This document shows, one piece after another, positions 18,329-27,045 of a stretch of DNA of 64,000 nucleotides. Origin of the DNA: WTGU01 sp965242855 (GTDB lineage Bacteria; Pseudomonadota; Alphaproteobacteria; UBA828); the NCBI GenBank assembly GCA_965242855.1, contig OZ251509.1, positions 1,116,001 through 1,180,000 of the forward strand, read 5' to 3'. The notes below the pieces were generated by a model. The model saw nothing but the letters and a program-made list of their open reading frames with translations, was not told the DNA's origin and ran no database searches. The number at the start of each line of letters is the position of its first letter. Position 1 is the stretch's first letter. The position numbers were made by a program, and so were the translations under genes.

Positions 18329-19498
18329 TCACCTGTCGGCGAAGCCGAGGAAGCGCTCGATGAAATCGCGGAGGATCACGGCGGCGTCCACCATCTGGTC
18401 GAGCCGCACGTACTCGTTGGCGGCGTGGCTCGTCGCGCCGTCGCCCGGGCCGAAATTGACGATCTCGATCCCGTCGCCGGCGAAGAAACGCCCGTCGCTC
18501 ACGGCGAGCGCGTCGAGATAATTCGGCGGCGTCCCCAGACGTGCCTCGATGGCCGCCGCCAGCGCCGAGATGCCCGGGCCGTCGCGCGGCGCCGAGAAGC
18601 CGTCCGTTCCCACCAGCCGCCTGACGGAATAGCTCTCCGGCGGCTCGCCTGCGCCTTTCAGCACCGCCTCGATCTCGGCGGCCGCGTCCTCGACCGATTC
18701 GCTTGGCAGGAGGCGTCGGTCGATGCGGGCGACGCAGCGGTCCGGCACGACGTTGGGGTTCTCGCCCGCGTGGATGGCGCCGAGGTTCATGGTCGAGATT
18801 TTCCCCCCGCTCCGCCGTCTGGCGAGAGCGGGCCCGAGCCGGACGTGCAGCCGCTCGATGAGCCGGATCATGCGCAGGATGGCGTTGTCGCCGGCGGTGG
18901 GAGCGCCGCCGTGGGCGGCGCGGCCGGCAGCCTCGATATCGAGCCAGAGAACGCCGCGTTCCTCCACGATGAGTTGGTTTCCGGTGGGCGCACCCAGCAC
19001 CAGGATGTCGGGCTTGACGATCTCCTCCTCGCGCAGGAAGGCCGTGCCCTCCGGCCCGAGACGCTCCTCGTCGCCGGCGAGGACGAAGACCAGGCTGCCG
19101 CGCGCAGGGCCGCCGCGCGCCGCTGCTTCGGCGGCGAGCCAGAGATGCACCGCCGCTGAGCCCTTGCAGTTGTTGGCGCCCAGGCCGTGGATGCGGCCCT
19201 CCACCATGGTGGCGGTGAAGGGATCCGTGCGCCACGCGCCGCGGTCCCCGGGGCCCACGGTGTCGATGTGAGAGTCGAAGACCACGCAGGGTGCGCCTTC
19301 CCCGAGCCGCGCGACCAGATTGGCGACGGGCGGCGTCCGCGTCGGCAGCGTGACTTGGCAACCCGCCGCCTTCAGCCGCGCGGCCGCGGCGGCGCAAATT
19401 GCCCGCGTGTCGCCGGGCGGAGTCGTCGAGGGGATCGCGATCAGCTCGGCGAGAAGCGCCTGGAGCGCCTCGGCGAGAGGCCGTTCGGCGCCCGTCAC
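18329..19498 (-). CDS. M20 family metallopeptidase (ArgE/DapE type)
   Basis: Cytoplasmic zinc-dependent deacylase or peptidase of the M20 family, 389 residues from GTG 19498. Metal-ligand motifs are FDSHIDTVGPGD near residue 80, GLGANNCKGSAA near 110 and LVFVLAGDEERLGPEG near 145. A dimerisation lid follows (RAAHGGAPTAGDNAI), and a C-terminal His in DGATSHAANEYV. The usual general-base pair GDEE appears as AGDEERLG. The substrate (acyl-amino acid or dipeptide) cannot be assigned. GTG 19498 overlaps the stop of the tiny ORF 19599-19495 as GTGA, which fixes the likely start despite a long upstream open frame. Confidence 0.85.
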   Translation of the reverse strand: MTGAERPLAEALQALLAELIAIPSTTPPGDTRAICAAAAARLKAAGCQVTLPTRTPPVANLVARLGEGAPCVVFDSHIDTVGPGDRGAWRTDPFTATMVEGRIHGLGANNCKGSAAVHLWLAAEAAARGGPARGSLVFVLAGDEERLGPEGTAFLREEEIVKPDILVLGAPTGNQLIVEERGVLWLDIEAAGRAAHGGAPTAGDNAILRMIRLIERLHVRLGPALARRRSGGKISTMNLGAIHAGENPNVVPDRCVARIDRRLLPSESVEDAAAEIEAVLKGAGEPPESYSVRRLVGTDGFSAPRDGPGISALAAAIEARLGTPPNYLDALAVSDGRFFAGDGIEIVNFGPGDGATSHAANEYVRLDQMVDAAVILRDFIERFLGFADR

Positions 19499-19599
19499 GC
19501 AGGCTCGTCCGCGGCGGCGCGGACGCCTTTCGGCGCGCCGTGGCCGGAGCCGGCCTCCTCGTGATGGAGGCGGATTCCGTCGGACGGCGCGTGGGGCAT
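19495..19599 (-). pseudogene. N-terminal stub of an alpha/beta hydrolase
   Basis: A 34-codon frame from ATG 19599 whose first half, DGIRLHHEEAGSGHG, closely resembles the start of alpha/beta-hydrolase enzymes (DGxxLxYEExGSG). The conserved VVFVHG strand that should follow is missing and the frame runs into unrelated Ala/Arg/Pro sequence. Its TGA overlaps the GTG of the M20 peptidase gene. It could be a decayed gene left by a deletion, or be kept as a leader that couples translation to the peptidase. Resemblance is judged by eye. Confidence 0.5.
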
Positions 19600-19670
19600 C
19601 GCGGTTCCCTTTTCGGCGGGGCCATGATAACGGAGAATGGCGACCGGCGGGAACGGGCGCGCGCCGTCGC

Positions 19671-19750
19671 GGAACGAGGCGGGACTTTCCGGGACTTTCC
19701 GGGACAAGCCGGGACGAGGCGGCGCAGGGCGGGACGAGGCTGGACCGAGA
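19671..19750 (+). repeat. Eight 10-bp units, GGGAC phased repeat
   Basis: Eight consecutive 10-bp units begin at 19671, 19681, 19691, 19701, 19711, 19721, 19731 and 19741. Five start with GGGAC, one with GGAAC, one with TGGAC and one (19721) has decayed. The array sits 36-116 nt upstream of the amidotransferase ATG, where an operator would lie, and one unit equals about one helical turn. It could be a multi-site binding array or a simple slippage repeat. Confidence 0.8.
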
Positions 19751-19786
19751 GGCGAGACAAGGCCGGACGAGGCGCGGGAGCGGATC

Positions 19787-20698
19787 ATGTGCGGAATCGC
19801 GGGTGTCATGTTCAAGCACGGCGGGACGGGGCTGCCGGCCGGGCGGGCGCTGATCGACATGCTCGACGGCTGCCAGCATCGGGGGCCGGATTCGACCGGC
19901 TTCGCGCTCTACGAGGAGGCCGGCGCCGGGCGGTTGCGGCTGCGCTTCCTGGTCGGTGAGGGCGACGAGGCGCGCCGCGCCGTGAGCGGGATTCGCGCGG
20001 TGCTCGAAGAGAAGGGCGCCGCGATCGTCGAGGACGAGCGGGTCGGCAACAGCTACCGGGTCGTGGTGCGCTTCTCGGGCGACGTGCGGAAACTCACCTA
20101 TGACATGGAACACGCCGCCACCCTGGTCTCGATCGGCGAAAGCCTCGACATCCGCAAGGACGTGGGCGGTGCGCACGACGTCGACGAGCGCTTCCGCGTC
20201 GGCGCGGTGCGCGGCACGCACGGGCTCGGGCACGTGCGCCTCGCGACCGAATCCGACGTCAAGCCGGAGGCCGCCCATCCCTTCTGGGCCACCGGCTTCA
20301 CCGACGTCGCCATCGTCCACAACGGCCAGATCACGAACTACTGGAAGATGCGCCGGCGCCTCGAACGGCGCGGCTTCGCCTTCCACACCGACAACGACAG
20401 CGAGCTGATCGCGGTCTATCTGGCGGACAAGCTCGCCAACGACGATTCCCTCGAAGAGGCGCTCAAGAGCTCGATCGACGATCTCGACGGCACCTTCTCC
20501 TTCCTCGTCTCGACCAAGGACGAGATCGGCTACGCCAAGGACCATCTCGCCGCCAAACCCATGGTCATGTACGAGAACGACGACATGATCGCCATCGCCT
20601 CGGAGGAGGTCTCGCTCAACCGCCTCTTCCCGGGCCAGGCCCTCGACACCAGGGAACCGCCGCCCGGGAGCTACGGCACATGGTCCAGATCGACCTAG
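19787..20698 (+). CDS. Class II glutamine amidotransferase (GlxB/MgsA-like)
   Basis: Glutaminase-type subunit. The Ntn catalytic cysteine follows the initiator Met in MCGIAGVMFKHGG, and the glutamine-site segments HRGPDSTGFALYE, GLGHVRLATES and VAIVHNGQITN are present. Length 303. It is the first gene of a three-gene operon and its stop overlaps the next gene by 19 nt. By family it resembles GlxB / subunit A of N-methylglutamate synthase, or the detached amidotransferase domain of glutamate synthase. It should release ammonia from glutamine, or bind glutamate, for the downstream synthase. ATG 19787 is fixed by the need for Cys2. Confidence 0.88.
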   Translation: MCGIAGVMFKHGGTGLPAGRALIDMLDGCQHRGPDSTGFALYEEAGAGRLRLRFLVGEGDEARRAVSGIRAVLEEKGAAIVEDERVGNSYRVVVRFSGDVRKLTYDMEHAATLVSIGESLDIRKDVGGAHDVDERFRVGAVRGTHGLGHVRLATESDVKPEAAHPFWATGFTDVAIVHNGQITNYWKMRRRLERRGFAFHTDNDSELIAVYLADKLANDDSLEEALKSSIDDLDGTFSFLVSTKDEIGYAKDHLAAKPMVMYENDDMIAIASEEVSLNRLFPGQALDTREPPPGSYGTWSRST

Positions 20699-22668
20699 GG
20701 CGGGTCTCCGTCCGCGACGCCAACGAACTGATCCGCGGCCACGGCGCGCGCGGCGACGACATCGAGATCGTCAACCCCGACGCGCGCCACCATATCGGCG
20801 TCGGCCTGATCCATCCGGTCACGGTGCGCGTGCGCGGCTCGGCCGGCTATTTCTGCGCCGGCCTCGCCGACAAGGCGCGCTTCGTGGTGGAAAACAACGC
20901 CGGCTGGGGCCTGGGCGACAACATGTACGCCGGCGCCGTCACGGTGCGCGGCAACGCCGGCGCCATCGCCGGGGTCGCGATCCGCGGCGCAGAGATCGTG
21001 GTCCACGGCAACGTCGGCTCGCGCGCCGGCCAGGTGATGAAGGCGGGCACCCTCTGCTGCGCCGGCAACGCCAACTTCATGGCCGGCTACATGATGTATG
21101 GCGGGCGCATCATCGTCCTGGGCGATTCCGGCGAGCGCGTCGGCGAGGACATGGCGGGCGGCGAAATCTTCGTCGGCGGCCAGGTGCGAACCCTGGGCTC
21201 CGACGCCGAGCTGACCGACGCCTCCGCCGCCGAGCTCGACGGCGTGCGCGAATTCCTCGACCGCCACGAGATCGCCTTCAAAGGCGCCTTCCGCAAGATC
21301 GTCAACGCCGGCAAGCGCCTGCGCTACGCGACCAGCGAGCGGCAGGTGCGCAGCATCCCGTTCTTCACCTTCTCCGGCCGCTCCGACTACTGGAACGCCA
21401 AGGTCCAGGAGGACGTGTACGTCAAATCCCAGATCGGGCGCTACCGGGTGCGCGGCTACGGCGGCGCGCGGGCGCTCCCGCACCTCTCCGACCTCGCCTT
21501 CAGGCGCGACCTCTCCGCCGTCGGCGCGGCGGGCGGCCCCCTGTCGGGCGATCCGGTGGCGGGCGATCCGGTGGCGGCGGTCGAGATGCGGACGGAGGTC
21601 GGCGGCCTGAACGGCGCCAGGCCGCTTTCGCTCTCCATGCCGGTGATGATCGCGCCCATGAGCTACGGCGCGCTGTCGCGCTCCACCAAGCAGGCGGTCG
21701 GCATGGCCTCCAGCATGGCCGGCATCGCCGAGAACACCGGCGAGGGCGGCATGAGCGACGCCCAGCGCGGCGCCGCCGAACAGCTCGTGTTCCAGTGCCT
21801 GGGCGGGCGGCTCGGCTGGAACATCCACGACATGAACCGCGCCGACGGGCTGGAGATCTACATCAGCCAGGGCGCCAAGCCCGGCTTCGGCGGCCAGCTC
21901 ATGGCCAAGAAGGTGACCAGGGAACTCGCCGCCATCCGCGGCATTCCCGAAGGCATCGACCTGCGCTCGCCCTCGCGCCACCCGGACATCCTGGGCGCCG
22001 ACGACCTCGTGATCAAGGTGGAGGAGTTCCGCGAGGCGACCGGCTACCGCATCCCGGTGAGCGTCAAGCTCGGCGCCGGCCGCGTGCGCGACGACATCAA
22101 GATCGCCTACAAGGACGGATTCGATTTCGTCGAGATCGACGGGATGCAGGGCTCCACCGGCGCCGGCGGCGCGGAAGTGATGGAGCATGTCGGCGTCCCC
22201 ACCATCGCCGCCATCACCCAGGCCGTCGACGCCCTCAGGGAAGTGGACGGCCTGGGCAAGATGCAGATCGTCCTGATGGGCGGCATCCGCGACGGAATCG
22301 ACGCCGTCAAGGGCCTCTGCCTGGGCGCCGACGCCGTGGCCATGGGCACCGCCGTGATCATCGCCGGCGGCTGCATCGCCTGCATGCAGTGCCACGTCGG
22401 CCAGTGCGTGACCGGAATCGCCACCCAGGACCCGGCGCACGAGAAGCGCTACAACCCGGTGGCGGAGGCGCGCAACATCCACCGCTATCTCGAAGGCGTG
22501 CGCTGGCAGATCGCCGCCCTCACCCGCGCCCTCGGCTACGCGAGCACCCGCGACCTCAATCGCGGCGATCTGGTCGCGCTCACCCGCGACGCCGCCGCGA
22601 TGACGGGCCTGCCCTACGAACCGGAGCGCCGCGCGAACGAGCGCACGCTGCGCGAAAAGGCGGGCTGA
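20680..22668 (+). CDS. Fused GXGXG-domain and FMN glutamate-synthase-like protein (GlxC-GlxD fusion)
   Basis: A 662-residue protein combining two normally separate subunits. Residues 1 to about 225 are a GltB domain-3 (GXGXG) beta-helix with repeats such as VRGNAGAIAGVAIRG and VHGNVGSRAGQVMKAG. Residues about 235-662 are an FMN-binding synthase barrel with PMSYGALSRSTKQAVG, GAKPGFGGQLMAKKV, EIDGMQGSTGAGG and GADAVAMGTAV. An iron-sulfur cysteine cluster appears as CIACMQCHVGQCVTGIATQ. Known relatives are GlxC and GlxD of N-methylglutamate synthase and archaeal split glutamate synthases. It overlaps the amidotransferase gene and is followed after 3 nt by the GltD-like gene, so the three products probably form one complex. 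Confidence 0.88.
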   Translation: MVQIDLGRVSVRDANELIRGHGARGDDIEIVNPDARHHIGVGLIHPVTVRVRGSAGYFCAGLADKARFVVENNAGWGLGDNMYAGAVTVRGNAGAIAGVAIRGAEIVVHGNVGSRAGQVMKAGTLCCAGNANFMAGYMMYGGRIIVLGDSGERVGEDMAGGEIFVGGQVRTLGSDAELTDASAAELDGVREFLDRHEIAFKGAFRKIVNAGKRLRYATSERQVRSIPFFTFSGRSDYWNAKVQEDVYVKSQIGRYRVRGYGGARALPHLSDLAFRRDLSAVGAAGGPLSGDPVAGDPVAAVEMRTEVGGLNGARPLSLSMPVMIAPMSYGALSRSTKQAVGMASSMAGIAENTGEGGMSDAQRGAAEQLVFQCLGGRLGWNIHDMNRADGLEIYISQGAKPGFGGQLMAKKVTRELAAIRGIPEGIDLRSPSRHPDILGADDLVIKVEEFREATGYRIPVSVKLGAGRVRDDIKIAYKDGFDFVEIDGMQGSTGAGGAEVMEHVGVPTIAAITQAVDALREVDGLGKMQIVLMGGIRDGIDAVKGLCLGADAVAMGTAVIIAGGCIACMQCHVGQCVTGIATQDPAHEKRYNPVAEARNIHRYLEGVRWQIAALTRALGYASTRDLNRGDLVALTRDAAAMTGLPYEPERRANERTLREKAG

Positions 22669-22671
22669 GCG

Positions 22672-25215
22672 ATGGCCGCCCCGAAGAGAGAACCCTCGGA
22701 GAGGGAGCCCTCGGGGAGGGAGGCCGACGGGCGGCTCCTCGCCGAGCTGCCCGACGATACCGGCGACGTCCACTACGTCCCCGCGCCCTGCCAGGTCGCC
22801 TGCCCGGTGGGGACGGACGCGCCCTCCTACATCGCCTATATCTGGGAGAGGAAGTTCGCGGAAGCCTTCGAGGCCATCACCGCGACCAACCCCTTCAGCT
22901 CGATCTGCGGGCGGGTCTGCGACGCGCCGTGCGAGCCGGCATGCCGGCGCACCGATTCCGACGGGCCGGTGCAGATCCGCAACCTCAAGCGCTTCGTCAT
23001 GGACGCGGTGGGCCACGACCACGACCCGCCGCCGGCGCCGGTGCGCCACCGCCAGACCGTCGCCGTCGTGGGCTCCGGCCCGGCCGGCCTGACCGCCGCC
23101 CACGACCTCTCGCTGGCGGGCTACGAAGTCCACGTCTATGAGATGACCGACCGCCTGGGCGGCATGATGATCTGGGGCATCCCGGCCTTCCGCCTGCCGC
23201 CCGGCATCATCCAGGAGGACATCGACCGCCTCACCCGGCGCTGCCCGGGGTTGCGGCTCCATCTGAACACGGCGCTCGGCCGCGACGTCACCCTGGACGG
23301 CCTCAAGGAACGCCACGACGCGGTGATCCTCGCCATCGGCGCCTGGTGGGGGAAGAAGATGGAAATCCCCGGCGAGGACGACGCCCGCGTGATCGACGGC
23401 GTCCAGTTCCTCCGCGACGTGAACGAAGGCGCCCGCCCGGAGATGCCGGAGACGGTGGTCGTGGTCGGCGGCGGCGACGTCGCCATGGACGCCTGCCGGG
23501 TGGCCATGCGGCTCCCCGGCTGCGCGCGCGTCAAGGTGGTCTATCGCCGCGGCCCCGCCGAGATCCCGGCCCGCAGGATCGAGCTCGAAGGCGCCGTCGA
23601 GGAGGGCGTCGAGTTCGTCTATCACACGCAGCAGACGGCGATCGTGAAGTGCGGCAACGGCCTCGCGCTGCGCTGCGTGCAGACCACCCTGGGCGACCCG
23701 GACGAATCCGGACGCCGCGCGCCGGTGAACGTCCCCGGCACCGAGCACGACATCGCCTGCGGCATGGTCATCGCCGCGGTGGGCCAGAAGGGCCTCTGCG
23801 ACGACCTCGACCGGCGCGGCCTGATGCTGCCGGACCGCGTGCGCACCGACTGGGACGGCATGCGCACCGACGACCCCAAGGTCTTCGCCGCCGGCGACGG
23901 CGCCTTCGGCGGCTCCACCATCGTCATGGCGATGCACCACGGCCAGCGCGTGGCCTATTACGTCAAGGCCTTCCTCGAAGGGCGCGCCGACCCGCTGCCC
24001 TACAGAACGCCCCACCGGACCCGGCGCGTGCCCGTGGCCCAGGACCTGAACTGGGAGCTGCTGCCGATCCAGCATCCCGACTTCCTGGGCCTGGGCGAGA
24101 CGCCCGTGGAATTCCCCGAGATCGAGACGACCTACGGCTGGGACGCCGCCCGCGACGAGGCGGCGCGCTGCTTCCGCTGCGACGCGGAGACGGGCTCCGC
24201 CGACTACGCGGTGGACCACCGGGAGGACATCTTCGCGATGGCCCGCACCAACCCGGTCGATTCGGCGCGCCACAAGGCCATGCTGGCCAAGCGCCTGGGC
24301 GGGCGCGACGATCCGTTTCCCGAAGGACGGCCCGGCGTCCTCGACGATCTCACCTTCCTGCCGGCCAATCTCTCGCGCCTGGTCATCGACCCCTACCGCG
24401 AGGCCTGCCGGATCGACACCGCGATCGGCGGCGTCGACTTCGCGCTCCCCCTCCTCGTCACCGGCTTCGACGACGCGCCGGAGGAGGTCGCGCGCGCCGC
24501 CGGGCGCGGAATCGCCGAAGCCGGCGCCGGCCATCTCGGCCGCCGCCCGCTCGCGGGCGGGGCGCCCTGGTTCCAGCTGGCGCCGCCGGACGCCGCGCCG
24601 CATCCGGAGGCGACCGGCTTCGTCCAGACGCTCGGCCGCCGCTTCCGCCCGCTCGCGCCCGCGCGGGCGGGCGTCGGCCGGATCGCGGGCCTCGCCGTCT
24701 CCGCGCCCGCGATTCTCGAAGAGACGATCGCGCACGCGCTGGACGCCGGCTTCGACATGCTCCTCCTCGACGGCAGCGGCGGCCTGGGCGCGCCGTGGGC
24801 GGAATTGCGGGGTGCGCCGGACCTCACGCTCCTGCGCGACGCCGTCGCCCATCTGCGCCGGCTGGGCCGCGAAGAGGCGATCGATCTGGTCTGGTTCGGC
24901 GGCGTCCGCTCGGGCACCGACGCGGCCAAGGTGATCGCCATGGGCGCGGTCGCCGCGGTGCTCGGCGTGACGGTGGGCCTCGCGGCCGGCGGCGCCATCG
25001 CCGACGTGGGCGGCCTCGGCTTCGCCGCCGACCGAGACGACGAAGACCGCGCCCGCGCCGCCGCCGCCATCCTCAAGGCCACCACTGCGGAAGCCTCGAT
25101 GATGGCCCGCTGCACGGGCAAGACCAACCTGCTCAACGTGGAGCCGGAAGACCTCCGCGCCCTGACGGTGGCGACCGCCGAAGCCACCGGCATCCCCCTC
25201 GCCGGCGCCCGGTAG
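22672..25215 (+). CDS. GltD-like FAD/NAD(P)H oxidoreductase with extra C-terminal synthase-like domain
   Basis: An 847-residue flavoprotein. Residues about 25-105 form a double [4Fe-4S] domain with CQVACPVG, CGRVCDAPCEPACRRTD. An FAD Rossmann motif (VAVVGSGPAGLTAAHDLSLA, near 125) and an NADPH motif (VVVVGGGDVAMDACRVA, near 265) follow, then FAAGDGAFGGSTIVMAM near 405. These match the small subunit of glutamate synthase, which feeds electrons to the FMN site. GltD ends near 450-500; here about 280 further residues resemble a degenerate FMN-synthase barrel (MLLLDGSGGLGAPW, VWFGGVRSGTDAAKVIAMGA, GKTNLLNVEPEDLRALTV). The gene follows the synthase by 3 nt. Its presence favours an NAD(P)H-linked glutamate synthase over a pure N-methylglutamate synthase, though this is not proven. 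Confidence 0.85.
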   Translation: MAAPKREPSEREPSGREADGRLLAELPDDTGDVHYVPAPCQVACPVGTDAPSYIAYIWERKFAEAFEAITATNPFSSICGRVCDAPCEPACRRTDSDGPVQIRNLKRFVMDAVGHDHDPPPAPVRHRQTVAVVGSGPAGLTAAHDLSLAGYEVHVYEMTDRLGGMMIWGIPAFRLPPGIIQEDIDRLTRRCPGLRLHLNTALGRDVTLDGLKERHDAVILAIGAWWGKKMEIPGEDDARVIDGVQFLRDVNEGARPEMPETVVVVGGGDVAMDACRVAMRLPGCARVKVVYRRGPAEIPARRIELEGAVEEGVEFVYHTQQTAIVKCGNGLALRCVQTTLGDPDESGRRAPVNVPGTEHDIACGMVIAAVGQKGLCDDLDRRGLMLPDRVRTDWDGMRTDDPKVFAAGDGAFGGSTIVMAMHHGQRVAYYVKAFLEGRADPLPYRTPHRTRRVPVAQDLNWELLPIQHPDFLGLGETPVEFPEIETTYGWDAARDEAARCFRCDAETGSADYAVDHREDIFAMARTNPVDSARHKAMLAKRLGGRDDPFPEGRPGVLDDLTFLPANLSRLVIDPYREACRIDTAIGGVDFALPLLVTGFDDAPEEVARAAGRGIAEAGAGHLGRRPLAGGAPWFQLAPPDAAPHPEATGFVQTLGRRFRPLAPARAGVGRIAGLAVSAPAILEETIAHALDAGFDMLLLDGSGGLGAPWAELRGAPDLTLLRDAVAHLRRLGREEAIDLVWFGGVRSGTDAAKVIAMGAVAAVLGVTVGLAAGGAIADVGGLGFAADRDDEDRARAAAAILKATTAEASMMARCTGKTNLLNVEPEDLRALTVATAEATGIPLAGAR

Positions 25216-25938
25216 CGGCCCCGCGCAGCGGGAGGCGCCGCCCCGGTTGCCTCCGGGCGGAAGCGTGCGACAACGTCTTGCCCGCTTCTCCGCGAGTATC
25301 CGCCATTGGAGCGGAGAACGTCCCCGGTGTTCCCGACGGGAAGGTCATGGCGGCGGCGGTCGGGGTCGCTCGTCCGGCTCACGGGCGGCGACGTCCAGAG
25401 GGGATACTGCGGCTTGGCGGCGGGTCTCGCCGACGGGGCGGGAAAGGCGCGCAGCGCCCTCTCGGCTCTCTTCGGATCGTCGTTCACGCGAAGGCGGGAA
25501 GCCGGAGACCGTTGAAACAGATTCCCGCTTTCGCGGGAATGACGAGGCTATCATTCGCGGGAATGGCGGGGTCTTGGCGTGCTGGGCGGTTTGCGTTCCA
25601 CCCCCCTCCCGGCCTCCCCCCTGGCAGGGGTCTGCTCGGTGAACATGGCCGTCGCCGGGCGGGGGAGGAGTGTGAATGGCTCCTCGCCGGCAATTTCTCG
25701 TATGGTGGCGCGGATGTGCGTCACGCGGGCGAGCATGGTCTCGGCGTCGGAGAGCTCAAAGGGGTCGCGAGGCGGCTTGACGCGCTGCACCACGCGGCCC
25801 ACCCGGTGTTTCATCCGTATCGGGCGAGGACACGAGCTTCCGTAAGCGGCATGTGGTAGGGTAGCATCGAGGTTCCGGGACAGGGTATGCAGGGCGTACT
25901 CGGTAGGGTTCGTTTCCCTGAGCGCGAGGGAACATGCC
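25216..25938. repeat. Gene-free stretch with composite repeat and duplicated peroxiredoxin end
   Basis: No convincing gene. It holds a REP palindrome (ATTCCCGC, 4-nt loop, GCGGGAAT at 25521-25540), a GC-rich hairpin element at about 25600-25630, and the peroxiredoxin 3'-end copy at 25716-25768. The block from about 25447 to 25635 has the same parts in the same order as 49725-49865. This is the left margin of the repeat-rich accessory region; nothing like it occurs in 1-25 kb. Confidence 0.8.
25716..25768 (-). repeat. Direct-repeat copy of peroxiredoxin 3' end (left)
   Basis: 53 bp matching 28142-28194 at 47 of 53 positions by eye. On the minus strand it still encodes DPFELSDAETMLARVT, the same segment as DPFEVSDAETMLAHVT near the peroxiredoxin C-terminus. 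Upstream sequence is unrelated, so only the gene end is duplicated. With the intact copy it flanks the ParB/nuclease pair like an attL/attR pair; no integrase is present. Confidence 0.75.
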
Positions 25939-27045
25939 ATGAACGCTGAATCGGTTGAGCGCATAAACGTCTCCGAGCTGGCGTTCGACGTCCGCAACCC
26001 CCGGCTTCCCGAGTTCGACCTGACGGACGCCCCGCCGGATGAGGGCATCGTCCGCCTGTTGTGGGAGACAATGGACGTGCGGGAGCTCGTGATGTCCATT
26101 GCCGCAAGCGGTTTCTTTCCCCATGAACCGCTGATCGTTGCGCAGGAAGACGGCAAAAACGTGGTGATCGAGGGCAACCGGCGCCTCGCTGCCGTGAAAC
26201 TTCTTTTGTGCCCTGATCTCGCAGAAGAGGTGGGCGCGGCGGTTCCTGCTCTTGCGAAGGAAAGGAAGGAGGCACTTAATGAGCTTCCCATCGTGCGCGA
26301 GACACGTGAAGGGGCGTGGCGTTATCTCGGTTTCAAGCACGTCAACGGTCCCGCCAAGTGGGGAAGTTATGCCAAATCAAAATACATCGCTGAAATACAC
26401 AAGAATTATGATGTCGGCCTTGAGGAAATCAGCAAACAGATCGGCGACACGCACAAAACGGTACGGAGGTTATACAGGGGCCTTATGGTCATTGAGCAGG
26501 CAGAAAGACTGGGGCTTTTCAGCCGTGAGGATCGCTGGAGGAAACATTTTTCTTTTTCTCATATGTACACCGGAATCGATTATCCTGGTATTGGCGGATT
26601 CATCGGTCTCCGCTCCGCGACCGACGAGAGCTCCGAACTGGTTCCCCCCGACAAAACGGAAGAGCTTCGCGAACTCTGCTTGTGGATGTATGGAAGCAAG
26701 AGGGAGGAAAAGTCTCCGCTCGTAGAGCGGCAAAATCCGGATCTTCGATATCTCGAATCGGTCGTTTCCAGCAAGGAGGCCGTCGCCGCCCTCCGGGCCG
26801 GTGAAACACTTCACGCCGCCTATGAAATAAGCAGGCCATCTCCGGGTGTTTTCGAAGAAAGCTTGGCGGCTTCGAAGCGAAACCTCGAAAAGGCGCAGAG
26901 CAAACTGTCCACGGGCTATGATGGGTCCGAAAAATTGCTTCGAATCGCCGGTAGCGTGCTAACAATTGCGGAATATCTTTATAATGAAATGGAGCGTAAA
27001 CGCATGCCTGAAAACAAGAAAGAACGCCTTACGGTCGACGACTGA
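25939..27045 (+). CDS. ParB/Srx-fold domain protein
   Basis: A 368-residue protein. The N-terminal 100 residues look like a ParB/sulfiredoxin nucleotide-binding fold: NVSELAFDVRNPRLPEFDLT, then MSIAASGFFPHEPLIV, then the motif VIEGNRRLAAVKLLL (ParB GxRR-like). A helix-turn-helix-like stretch VGLEEISKQIGDTHKTVRRL lies near residue 165. The C-terminal half is helical and not recognised. ATG 25939 follows a plausible AGGGAA site. The stop overlaps the next start as TGATG, so the two genes are translationally coupled. Base use is more AT-rich than the surroundings, a sign of transfer. A chromosomal partition role is unlikely without ParA; a DNA-defence role is inferred from the nuclease partner. 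Confidence 0.75.
   Translation: MNAESVERINVSELAFDVRNPRLPEFDLTDAPPDEGIVRLLWETMDVRELVMSIAASGFFPHEPLIVAQEDGKNVVIEGNRRLAAVKLLLCPDLAEEVGAAVPALAKERKEALNELPIVRETREGAWRYLGFKHVNGPAKWGSYAKSKYIAEIHKNYDVGLEEISKQIGDTHKTVRRLYRGLMVIEQAERLGLFSREDRWRKHFSFSHMYTGIDYPGIGGFIGLRSATDESSELVPPDKTEELRELCLWMYGSKREEKSPLVERQNPDLRYLESVVSSKEAVAALRAGETLHAAYEISRPSPGVFEESLAASKRNLEKAQSKLSTGYDGSEKLLRIAGSVLTIAEYLYNEMERKRMPENKKERLTVDD

Noticed and set aside
20695..24852. 1385-codon open frame on the minus strand, antisense to the glutamate-synthase-like operon
   Set aside because: Translation is low-complexity Ala/Asp/Gly/Val/His/Arg-rich with no domain motifs, and the opposite strand encodes clear enzymes. It is a shadow of high-GC codon use.
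25939..27045. ParB-like gene considered as part of a plasmid or chromosome partition locus
   Set aside because: No ParA/Walker ATPase gene and no parS-like sites seen. The coupled neighbour looks like a nuclease instead.
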